Under the pieces are notes generated by a model, which ran no database searches, had not been told where the DNA came from, and worked only from the letters and a program-made list of their open reading frames with translations. DNA of 64,000 bases from Kineosporia sp. NBRC 101731 (GTDB taxonomy: Bacteria > Actinomycetota > Actinomycetes > Actinomycetales > Kineosporiaceae), in the NCBI RefSeq assembly GCF_030269305.1, contig NZ_BSTC01000005.1, forward strand, positions 248,001 to 312,000, in the 5' to 3' direction. A program made the position numbers and the translations under genes. Shown here piece after piece: positions 17,085 through 24,297 of the stretch (the stretch's first letter is position 1; each line of letters opens with the position of its first letter).

Positions 17085-17711
17085 ATGACCCCGGCGCGCG
17101 GTGCGATCCGGCTGGCCCGGTCGGCGATGTTCTCGCTGACCGCCGTCAGCCTGGCTGTCGCTGCCCACGCCGCCGGCGGCGAGCGGGTCAGTCTGCCCGT
17201 GGCCGTGCTCTGTGTCCCGGCCGTCATGCTCGTGGTCAACCTGCTCGCGGCCCGGCGCCGCGGGGCGGTCTCGCTGGTGCTGGGTCTGGGCGTCACCCAG
17301 ATCGTGCTGCACGTAGCGCTGATGGCCGCGATCATGTCCGACGGCTGCCGCATGGCCGGGCGCCACCTGTCCTCCCACGTCACGGGCTACGGGGCTGCGT
17401 CGCTCACGACCTGCGACTCGGCCATGGCCGGCCACCAGGCCTCCGACATGTTCGCCATGTCGCCGCGCATGTTCACGGCCCACACCGTCGCCGTTCTGCT
17501 GCTGGCCCTTTTGCTGGCGCGGGGCGAGGCCGTGGTCTGGGCCCTGACGGGCAACCTGAGCCACCGTCTGGCGCTGCCCCGGGTCGTGACGCCACCCCCG
17601 GCGGTGCGCCCCCTCCCCGTGCTGCTCCGTGAGGCCCTGCTGCCGCTGGCCGATGTGCCGCGCCGCAGCGTGCGCCGGCGCGGGCCACCCGCCCGGTCAC
17701 TCGTCTTCTGA
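17085..17711 (+). CDS. Membrane protein with Met/His-rich loop in a copper-type cluster
   Basis: A 208-residue protein with four to five hydrophobic segments. Between the third and fourth lies a loop and helix start with several His and Met residues (GRHLSSHVTGY, MAGHQASDMFAMSPRMFTAH), the kind of residues that bind copper. The C-terminus is basic. I do not know a family name, but similar proteins occur beside CopC and YcnI genes in actinobacteria, so a link to copper handling is inferred from context. A TTGACC hexamer at 17033-17038 may belong to its promoter. ATG 17085 has only a weak ribosome-binding site. Confidence 0.65.
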   Translation: MTPARGAIRLARSAMFSLTAVSLAVAAHAAGGERVSLPVAVLCVPAVMLVVNLLAARRRGAVSLVLGLGVTQIVLHVALMAAIMSDGCRMAGRHLSSHVTGYGAASLTTCDSAMAGHQASDMFAMSPRMFTAHTVAVLLLALLLARGEAVVWALTGNLSHRLALPRVVTPPPAVRPLPVLLREALLPLADVPRRSVRRRGPPARSLVF

Positions 17712-17958
17712 AGAGCCCCCGTCCAGACCGGAGGGGCACCTTGCGGTGGCACCGTCCGACGGTGTCGGCCGGTCCTTGGGTAGTGGCGGGCAACCGGGCT
17801 GTGGCAGGGAACCGGGCATTACCGGGGAACATCGGTGCGGCTCGGTCGCACTGATCTTCCCCGGTCACGCGCGAAGCCCTTTCGATCTCGCGCGAGGTCG
17901 CCCAGGCAGGCCCGAGGCGGCCTAGTGCGGGGACCACGAAGATTGGCCACCGCACTAC

Positions 17959-18021
17959 GTCATGCGTGAAGCGGTCTCGGTCATGCGTGAGGCAGCCTCG
18001 GTCATGCGTGAGGCGGTCTCG
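17959..18021 (+). repeat. 21-bp tandem repeat, three copies
   Basis: Units 17959-17979, 17980-18000 and 18001-18021 differ at only a few positions. Read in the open frame they give heptapeptides of the type MREAVSV. Confidence 0.9.
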
Positions 18022-18096
18022 GTCACGGAAGTGCCGGCGCAGGTCCGCCGGGTGTACCCGGCGGCCTCCTCGCTCGTGATCCTGCGACCCCCGGTT

Positions 18097-18150
18097 CTTC
18101 TGCCGGACGGTGCTCCCCTGCCCGACGGTGCTCTTCTGCCGGACGGTGCT
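18097..18150 (+). repeat. 18-bp tandem repeat, three copies
   Basis: Units 18097-18114, 18115-18132 and 18133-18150. The first and third are identical. Read in the open frame they give hexapeptides of the type LLPDGA. Confidence 0.9.
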
Positions 18151-18339
18151 CCCGATCCTGGGGAGCACCCTTTCCCGGCCTTTCCCGGAACAGGGACGAG
18201 GCCGAGGGGCCGGATGCCGTTCCGGAAGACGAGTTCAGTTACCGACCAAGATTTCCCGACCGGAGATGTCCCTGGCGCCTGGGCGCCGGAGTCTGCGCGT
18301 CGTCCATCATTCGCTGCTTTCCAGAAAGATTCTGAACAC

Positions 18340-19131
18340 ATGTCGCAGTCACGCATCCCCCTGGCCGTCCGGGCCGGAGCCGCTCTTCTCGCCGCTGCCA
18401 CGATCAGCGTCGCCGGTGCGGCCGTCGCTCAGGCCCACGTGCGGGTCACGCCGGACAGCACCGCCGAGGGCGGCTACTCGCGGCTGACCTTCCGGGTGCC
18501 GAACGAGTCGGACACCGCGGGCACCACCTCGGTCGAGGTCAGCCTGCCCACGGACACGCCGTTCACCTCGGTGATGACCAAGCCGGTGCCGGGCTGGAAG
18601 GCCGAGGTCACCCAGGAGGATCTGCCGAAGCCCGTCGATCTGGACGGTACGACGGTGACCAAGGCCGCGAGCACGGTCACCTGGACCGCCGACAAGGGAA
18701 CAGCGATCAACCCGGGCGAGTACCAGGAGTTCTCGATCTCGGTGGGTCCGCTGCCGAAGGAAGGCACCACGATCGGCCTGCCGGTGAAGCAGACCTACTC
18801 CGACGGCAAGGTCTCGGACTGGAGCGAGCCGGCCGTCGAGGGTGAGGAAGAGCCGGAGAGCCCGATGCCGTCGTTCGAGGTCACCGCGGCCGAGGCGGAC
18901 GACCACCACGGCACCACCGCTGCCGCTGAATCCGCAGCCGACACCACCGAGCACACCACGGACGAGAGCAGCTCCGACTCCGCCGCCCGCTGGCTGGGCG
19001 CCGGTGGCCTGGCCGTCGGTGTGATCGGGCTGCTGCTGGCGGCTCTCGCCTGGCGCCGGGTGGCCACCCTGACCGCCGCCGGCTCGACCAACACGACCGG
19101 CTCGACCGGCAAGACCGGGAGCTCGGTGTGA
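18340..19131 (+). CDS. YcnI-family (DUF1775) copper-associated membrane-anchored protein
   Basis: A 263-residue protein. A signal peptide ends at AQA, so the mature protein starts with His (HVRVTPDS), the residue that binds copper in YcnI proteins. The DUF1775 domain (about 33-165) has the usual tryptophans (VPGWKAEV, VTWTADKG, DWSEPAVEG). A Glu/His/Thr-rich linker with a DDHH motif and one membrane segment (about 218-240) follow. It overlaps the CopC gene downstream by four bases, so the two are cotranscribed and translationally coupled. ATG 18340 was chosen because the signal peptide begins there; only a weak GAAAG precedes it. A role in extracellular copper delivery is inferred from family and neighbours. 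Confidence 0.88.
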   Translation: MSQSRIPLAVRAGAALLAAATISVAGAAVAQAHVRVTPDSTAEGGYSRLTFRVPNESDTAGTTSVEVSLPTDTPFTSVMTKPVPGWKAEVTQEDLPKPVDLDGTTVTKAASTVTWTADKGTAINPGEYQEFSISVGPLPKEGTTIGLPVKQTYSDGKVSDWSEPAVEGEEEPESPMPSFEVTAAEADDHHGTTAAAESAADTTEHTTDESSSDSAARWLGAGGLAVGVIGLLLAALAWRRVATLTAAGSTNTTGSTGKTGSSV

Positions 19132-19850
19132 CGATCCGGAACGGCGGTACCGGCCCGGTGCCGGACGGCCGGGCCGATCGCGGGGCACCCGATGGCCAAC
19201 CGGCCGCGTCGGGCCCGGCCGGACAGGTAGTGGGCATCTCCTCGCCGTGGCGGTTCCTTCCGCAACGGACTCCGGGAAAACGGTTCGCCGCCGTGCTGGC
19301 CCTGGTGCTCTCCGGTCTCGTGCTCGGGGCGGGCCCGGCCCTGGCCCACGACCAGCTCGACGAGACCAACCCGGCCGACGGCTCGACCGTTCAGACCGTG
19401 CCCGACGAGATCGTTCTGGACTTCAGCGCCACGCCGCTGGCGCTCGGTTCGGCGGTCCGGGTCGTCGGGCCGGGCGGTGACATCACCAGCGGCAAGCCGA
19501 AGGTGGTGGACAACCGGGTCACGCAGGAGGTCTCGGCGGGACGGCCCGCCGGTGACTACACCGTGCAGTGGCGGGTGACCTCGTCCGACGGTCACCCGAT
19601 TTCCGGCGAGTTCGGTTTCACCGCGCGCAAGGGCGACGAGGTGTCGACCGCGTCACCCGAGCCGTCGTCCGCCGCGACCGGGACGGAGGCGGCGGCCCCC
19701 GGAACCACCGTTGCCACAGCGGCGACCGAGACCGAGGACGGCGGCACCTCACCGGTCCTCATCATCACGCTGCTCGTGCTGGCGCTCGTGGTGATCGGCG
19801 CGGTGGCGTACCTGTTCGTGCTCGCGCCGAAACGCTCGAGAGAGAACTGA
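19128..19850 (+). CDS. CopC domain copper-binding protein, membrane-anchored
   Basis: A 240-residue protein with an unusually long N-terminal leader (about 50 residues before the hydrophobic signal core at 52-70). Cleavage after ALA would expose His as mature residue 1 (HDQLDETNPADG), and the DGH motif (SSDGHPISGEF) supplies the second copper ligand. Both CopC ligands are therefore present, in contrast to the paralogue at 14964. A Thr/Ala/Glu linker and a C-terminal membrane helix (about 207-230) anchor it. The GTG start overlaps the YcnI stop (GTGA). It probably receives or stores copper at the cell surface together with the YcnI protein. Confidence 0.88.
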   Translation: MTIRNGGTGPVPDGRADRGAPDGQPAASGPAGQVVGISSPWRFLPQRTPGKRFAAVLALVLSGLVLGAGPALAHDQLDETNPADGSTVQTVPDEIVLDFSATPLALGSAVRVVGPGGDITSGKPKVVDNRVTQEVSAGRPAGDYTVQWRVTSSDGHPISGEFGFTARKGDEVSTASPEPSSAATGTEAAAPGTTVATAATETEDGGTSPVLIITLLVLALVVIGAVAYLFVLAPKRSREN

Positions 19851-19858
19851 TTCCACCC

Positions 19859-19890
19859 CTGATGCGGTGCCCGCGGGGGCACCGCATCAG
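19859..19890 (+). terminator. Strong bidirectional hairpin terminator
   Basis: A 13-bp perfect stem, CTGATGCGGTGCC (19859-19871) with GGCACCGCATCAG (19878-19890), and a 6-nt loop. It sits between convergent genes, and its right arm contains the stop codon of the OmpA-domain gene. Confidence 0.85.
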
Positions 19891-21224
19891 GGCGGGGCGA
19901 GAGGTAGCACCACGATCACGCGCCGGTTCAGCCGCCGGCCGGCCTCGGTCGAGTTGTCGGCGCGGGCGCTGGTCTCGCCGAAACCCTGCACCAGCAGCTT
20001 CACGTCGACACCCCGGAGCTCACGGCTCAGCGCGGTGGCCACGGCGCTCGCCCGCCGGCGGGACAGGTCCAGGTTCAGCTGATCACTACCGATGCTGTCG
20101 GTGTACCCGTTGACCTGGATCCGGCCCCGCACCCCGGTCTCGCGGATCTGGGCGGCCAGCTGTTCCAGGCGGCCGTGGGCCCGTGGCGAGAGCCGGAAGG
20201 AGCCGGAGGGGAAGAGCACGTCGGACAGGAACGTGATCTCCTGACCCTCCTGAACGGTCGGCGGTACGCCCGGATCCGGCGATGACACCACCGGGGCCGG
20301 GCGGTCCCGTATCTGCCGGCCGCCCGGATCCGTGACGCTGTCGGCCGCCTTCAAGGCGCCGTCCGACGCCGGTGGCCGCTCTCGCGCGGGAGCGAGCACG
20401 ACCAGCCCGACCCAGCCCACCACGAGCACGGCGGCGAGAGCCATCAGCCCACCGGCCAGCGCGTTACGGTGCAGCGCCCACCAGAGGGCACCTCGGCCCA
20501 TCGGTCTGGGCCGGCCCGGAGCGCTGGGCTCCGGATCGGGCCGGAAGGGCTCGATCAGCGGGGCGGGCGGGGTCTGCAGCACCCGCAGGCCCCGGTCGTC
20601 ACGGGAGCGCGCGAGGGTGACCAGGGCGCTGGCGGCCCCCTCGGCGGAGGCGGTGCCCTGCGGATCGGACAGCGCCGCCCAGTCCAGCCACACCGTGAGA
20701 CTGCTGATCAGCCCGTCGGGTTCGAGGACGGCGACCACCCGCAGGGGCACCCGGAGTTCCTCGAGACCGGACGGGGGAGCGGTCGTCCGCCCGCCCGGCC
20801 GGACCCGCTGGTGCACGACGACCACAGCCTCCTCGGTCACCTCGCCGGAAGAGACGAAGCGCCGCGACGGGGTCCAGGACAGCTCCTGGATCATCAGCCG
20901 CACATCCCGGGCGGCCCGGTCCAGATCGTCGCGGCCCCGCACGACGATGTCACCCTCGCGCCGGGGCACGCGCAACCGGCCGTCGAGGGTGAAGCAGAGG
21001 ACGAAGTCGCCGGGATCGCGCCGGAGGATCGCGTCGCGCACCGTCTCCAGAGGGTCGGGCCCGTGGAGCGCGAAGCCGGGCCCAGGGGACCCGTGATCGC
21101 GAGGCGGCGCCTCGTTCACCGGGGCGAACGGCTGATGGGTGCGGGCACGCTCCGCAGACTGCCCGTAACCGTACGCAGTGCGCAAGGGGGCTAATACCTG
21201 ATGGAGGCCAGAGATCGTGTGCAT
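19887..21224 (-). CDS. OmpA-family domain protein with one membrane helix
   Basis: The C-terminal 115 residues form an OmpA peptidoglycan-binding domain (LFPSGSFRLSPRAHGRLEQL, GRIQVNGYTDSIGSDQLN, LDLSRRRASAVATAL, NRRVIVVLPL). One membrane segment (NALAGGLMALAAVLVVGWVG, about residues 252-275) separates it from a cytoplasmic N-terminal region of some 240 residues that I do not recognise (contains FVLCFTLDGRLRVPR and VVVVHQRVRPGG). It may link a cytoplasmic activity to the cell wall. ATG 21224 lies inside the inverted repeat at 21213-21259, so a later start such as GTG 21119 is quite possible. Confidence 0.8.
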   Translation of the reverse strand: MHTISGLHQVLAPLRTAYGYGQSAERARTHQPFAPVNEAPPRDHGSPGPGFALHGPDPLETVRDAILRRDPGDFVLCFTLDGRLRVPRREGDIVVRGRDDLDRAARDVRLMIQELSWTPSRRFVSSGEVTEEAVVVVHQRVRPGGRTTAPPSGLEELRVPLRVVAVLEPDGLISSLTVWLDWAALSDPQGTASAEGAASALVTLARSRDDRGLRVLQTPPAPLIEPFRPDPEPSAPGRPRPMGRGALWWALHRNALAGGLMALAAVLVVGWVGLVVLAPARERPPASDGALKAADSVTDPGGRQIRDRPAPVVSSPDPGVPPTVQEGQEITFLSDVLFPSGSFRLSPRAHGRLEQLAAQIRETGVRGRIQVNGYTDSIGSDQLNLDLSRRRASAVATALSRELRGVDVKLLVQGFGETSARADNSTEAGRRLNRRVIVVLPLAPP

Positions 21225-21259
21225 TCCTTGCGGCCGGAGCGCAAGGAATGCACACGATC
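21213..21259. repeat. 20-bp perfect inverted repeat
   Basis: GATCGTGTGCATTCCTTGCG (21213-21232) and its exact reverse complement (21240-21259) flank a 7-nt loop. It lies between glgP and the OmpA-domain gene, which run in the same direction, so it may end glgP transcription. A diverged relative is at 56736-56782. Confidence 0.9.
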
Positions 21260-21278
21260 GTCCCGACCGGTGCTCTCC

Positions 21279-23870
21279 TCAGGCGTTGGTGACCAGCCCC
21301 AGTTCGGCCGGGGCCACCAGGCCCTCGTGCTTCGGCAGCACCCGCACGGTGTAGCCGAACGGGCCGGTGCGGCGCAGTTTCAGGCGGCCCTCGAAGACAT
21401 GCCGGCCGTCGGCCGGATCATTGTCAGCGGGGCCGGAGTACAGCAGGTCCTGCACGACGAAGTCGGTGATCCGGTCTTCCGGGGAGACCCGGCCGTGCAC
21501 CACCTGCACCTCGACGTCGTCGGCCGTCAGCCCGTCCAGGGAGATCACGGCCCGCACGCTCATCTCGTCGCCGACCTGCGGCGAGTCGGACAGCCCGGAG
21601 GAGTCGACGTGCTCGACCCGCACCCCGGGCCAGGACGCGCGCACCCGGCTCTTGAACGCGGCCAGGTCACGGGCCCGTTCGGGGGTGGTGGCCCGGCCGG
21701 CGTTCGCGGCGGGCAGGTAGAGCTGGCGCACGTAGTCGGCCACCATCCGGCTGGCGAGCACCTTCGGCCCGAGCGAGGAGAAGGTGTGCCGCACCATCGA
21801 CAGCCAGCGCTGGGGCAGACCTTCGGCGTCGCGGTCGTAGAAGCGCGGCGCCACCTCGTTCTCGAGCAGGTCGTAGAGGCCCGCGGCTTCGAGGTCGTCA
21901 CGGTAGTTAGGGTCTTCCACCCCGTCGGCGGTCGGGATGGCCCAGCCGTTCTCCCCGTCGAACCACTCGTCCCACCAGCCGTCGAGCACCGAAAGGTTGA
22001 GCCCTCCGTTGAGGGCCGACTTCATACCGCTGGTGCCGCAGGCCTCGAAGGGACGCAGCGGGTTGTTCAGCCAGACGTCGCAGCCCGGGTACAACGACTG
22101 GGCCATCGCGATGTCGTAGTTGGGCAGGAAGACGATGCGGTGCCGTACCTCGGCCTCGTCGGCGAAGCGCACCATCTGCTGGATCAGCCGCTTGCCGGTC
22201 TCGTCGGCCGGGTGCGACTTGCCCGCGATCACCAGCTGCACGGGGCGCTCCGGGTGCAGCAGCAGGCGCTTCAGGCGCTCGGGGTCGCGCAGCATCAGGG
22301 TGAGCCGCTTGTAGGTGGGCACCCGGCGGGCGAAACCGACCGTGAGCACGTCCGGATCGAGAATGCCGTCGATCCAGTGCAGCTCGGCGTTGCTGGCGCC
22401 GCGCTTGAGCCAGGAGGCGCGCACCCGCTGCCGGGCCTCGGTGACCAGGTCGGCGCGCAGGTCACGGCGGGTGGCCCAGAGCTGCGCGTCGGGGACCTTG
22501 GCGATCTCCTCCCAGGCCCGGGCCTCGGTGCGGATCTGCGGGCCGATGTGCTTCTCGGCCAGCTCGATCATCCGGTGGTCGACCCAGGTGGGCGCGTGCA
22601 CCCCGTTGGTGATCGAGGTGATCGGCACCTCGGGCGGGTCGAAGCCCGGCCACAGACCGTCGAACATCTCCCGGCTGACCACGCCGTGCAACTGCGAGAC
22701 GCCGTTGGCGCGCTGGGCCAGGCGCAGGCCCATCACTGCCATGTTGAACACGGAGGGGTCGCCGCCCTCGTAACTCTCCGCACCGATCGCCAGGACGCGC
22801 TCGACGTCCAGACCGGGAAGACCGGCCTCCGGCCCGAAGTGGCTCATGATCAGTTCACGGGCGAACCGGTCGATGCCCGCCGGCACCGGCGTGTGGGTGG
22901 TGAAGACGGTCGCGGAGCGAACGCTCTCGAGCGCCTCGTCGAAGCTCAGGCCGGTGCCGACCAGCTCGCTGATCCGCTCCAGGCCGAGGAACCCGGCGTG
23001 GCCCTCGTTCGTGTGGTAGACCTCCGGCGCCGGGGCACCGGACAGCCGGCTCCACAGCCGGAGGGCGCGCACGCCGCCGACCCCGAGCAGGATCTCCTGG
23101 TGCAGTCGGTGTTCGGGGGTGCCGCCGTAGAGCCGGTCGGTGACGGCCCGGGCCGCCTCGTCGTTCGCCTCGTGGTCGGAGTCGAGCAGCAGCAGGGGGA
23201 CGCGTCCTACCTGCGCCTTCCACACGTGCGCGACCAGGGGACGCCCGCCGGCCAGGGTCACGGTGACCTCGGCGGGCGAGCCGTCGGGCTCGCGCAGCAG
23301 GGAGATCGGCAGCTCGTGCGGGTCGAGCACCGGGTAGTCCTCGTGCTGCCAGCCGTCGCGGGTGAGTGACTGCTCGAAGTATCCGCGCTGGTAGAGCAGG
23401 CCGACCCCGACGATCGGCACCCCGAGGTCGCTGGCCGACTTCAGGTGGTCACCGGCCAGGATGCCCAGGCCGCCGGAGTACTGCGGCAGGACCGCGGTGA
23501 TGCCGAACTCCGGAGAGAAGTAGGCGATGGACCGGGGCGCCGGCTCACGGTTCTCGGCCGCGAGCTCCTGGGCGAGCGTCTGGTACCAGCGCGGCTCGGT
23601 GAGGTAGGTGTGCAGGACATCGGAGGCCTCCCGCACCCGGGCGACGAACTCCTCGTCGGCGGCGAGCGCCTGGAGCTCCTCCGGGGAGAACGACCCGAGC
23701 ATCGCCACCGGATCGCGGCGCGCTGCTTCCCAGCGGGCCGGGCTCAGCGACGCGAAGAGTTCGAGGGTGGGCTGGTGCCATGACCATCGGAGGTTGCTCG
23801 CGAGCTCGGCCAGGGGCGCGAGCGGCTCGGGCAGGACGGTCCGGACAGTGAATCTGCGGATCGCTCTCAC
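21279..23870 (-). CDS. glgP: Alpha-glucan (glycogen) phosphorylase with DUF3417 N-terminus
   Basis: An 863-residue phosphorylase of the bacterial/archaeal short type that releases glucose 1-phosphate from alpha-1,4-glucan. The N-terminal DUF3417 part (LASNLRWSWHQPTLELFASL) precedes the glycosyltransferase body: YFSPEFGITAVLPQYSGGLG, EVYHTNEGHAGFLGLERI, TNGVHAPTWVDHRM, and the pyridoxal phosphate lysine in GTSGMKSALNGGLNL (Lys near residue 615). The start is GTG 23870 with a poor ribosome-binding site. It is divergent from glgE, and the shared 427-base region carries an inverted CTTGC/GCAAG motif that may co-regulate both. Confidence 0.92.
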   Translation of the reverse strand: MRAIRRFTVRTVLPEPLAPLAELASNLRWSWHQPTLELFASLSPARWEAARRDPVAMLGSFSPEELQALAADEEFVARVREASDVLHTYLTEPRWYQTLAQELAAENREPAPRSIAYFSPEFGITAVLPQYSGGLGILAGDHLKSASDLGVPIVGVGLLYQRGYFEQSLTRDGWQHEDYPVLDPHELPISLLREPDGSPAEVTVTLAGGRPLVAHVWKAQVGRVPLLLLDSDHEANDEAARAVTDRLYGGTPEHRLHQEILLGVGGVRALRLWSRLSGAPAPEVYHTNEGHAGFLGLERISELVGTGLSFDEALESVRSATVFTTHTPVPAGIDRFARELIMSHFGPEAGLPGLDVERVLAIGAESYEGGDPSVFNMAVMGLRLAQRANGVSQLHGVVSREMFDGLWPGFDPPEVPITSITNGVHAPTWVDHRMIELAEKHIGPQIRTEARAWEEIAKVPDAQLWATRRDLRADLVTEARQRVRASWLKRGASNAELHWIDGILDPDVLTVGFARRVPTYKRLTLMLRDPERLKRLLLHPERPVQLVIAGKSHPADETGKRLIQQMVRFADEAEVRHRIVFLPNYDIAMAQSLYPGCDVWLNNPLRPFEACGTSGMKSALNGGLNLSVLDGWWDEWFDGENGWAIPTADGVEDPNYRDDLEAAGLYDLLENEVAPRFYDRDAEGLPQRWLSMVRHTFSSLGPKVLASRMVADYVRQLYLPAANAGRATTPERARDLAAFKSRVRASWPGVRVEHVDSSGLSDSPQVGDEMSVRAVISLDGLTADDVEVQVVHGRVSPEDRITDFVVQDLLYSGPADNDPADGRHVFEGRLKLRRTGPFGYTVRVLPKHEGLVAPAELGLVTNA

Positions 23871-24297
23871 CGGGCCAACCCTAGGTCATCCGGGCTCCGG
23901 TGCGCGGCCATCAGTGTGAACCTCTTGCACAACTCGCAAGAAGTTTCGGTCCGGGCGTGCCGATAGGTTCTGAAGCACCGCAGTGATCACCCTGAAACTA
24001 CCGTCTGGTTGGATCTGGGCCAGGGGCTGTCGTGGCGCGACCATGGTTCGTGGTGGTGGCCCGACGGTCACCGGAGCTTCCGGCCCGCCGGTGGTTCATC
24101 CCGTCTTTCGATGGCGTACCAGTGAACTGATGGGTACGGCTCGGGTCAAGGGGCGCGGTGGAAATGCGGGAACCCCCCGCCATGGTCGAGTCTGGTACGC
24201 AGCAGGCCTTGTTTCTTGTTTGTCGGAAGTTGTTCAGAAGAGGCGGGGGGCCGGCCGTCGAGATGGCGCCTCGCCGGGAAGGTCGTCGGGAGCGTCC
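23871..24297. other. Divergent glgP/glgE control region
   Basis: A 427-base gap without a convincing gene, although a frame is open through most of it. It holds the inverted repeat at 23923-23941. No certain promoter hexamers stand out; TTGCAC at 23926-23931 overlaps the inverted repeat. Confidence 0.6.
23923..23941. promoter_or_regulatory. Candidate LacI/MalR-type operator
   Basis: TCTTGC and GCAAGA are separated by seven bases. CTTGC/GCAAG half-sites are known from LacI-family regulators of maltose genes in Streptomyces, and the site sits between two alpha-glucan genes. The assignment is inference from pattern and place. Confidence 0.4.

Larger units (their letters stand above)
17712..18339 (+). 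other. Long gap between membrane protein and ycnI-like gene, with in-frame tandem repeats
   Basis: A 628-base gap with no convincing gene. An 8-bp inverted repeat (TAGTGCGG ... CCGCACTA, about 17925-17957) is followed by three 21-bp repeats at 17959-18021 (unit GTCATGCGTGARGCRGYCTC plus one base) and three 18-bp repeats at 18097-18150 (unit close to CTTCTGCCGGACGGTGCT). The frame that leads into the downstream gene stays open through all of this, and the repeat lengths are multiples of three. But the signal peptide of the downstream protein starts only at 18340, so I treat this as non-coding. Confidence 0.55.

Noticed and set aside
21201-23369. 722-codon plus-strand frame opposite glgP
   Set aside because: Antisense of glgP, no recognisable domain, starts inside the inverted repeat.
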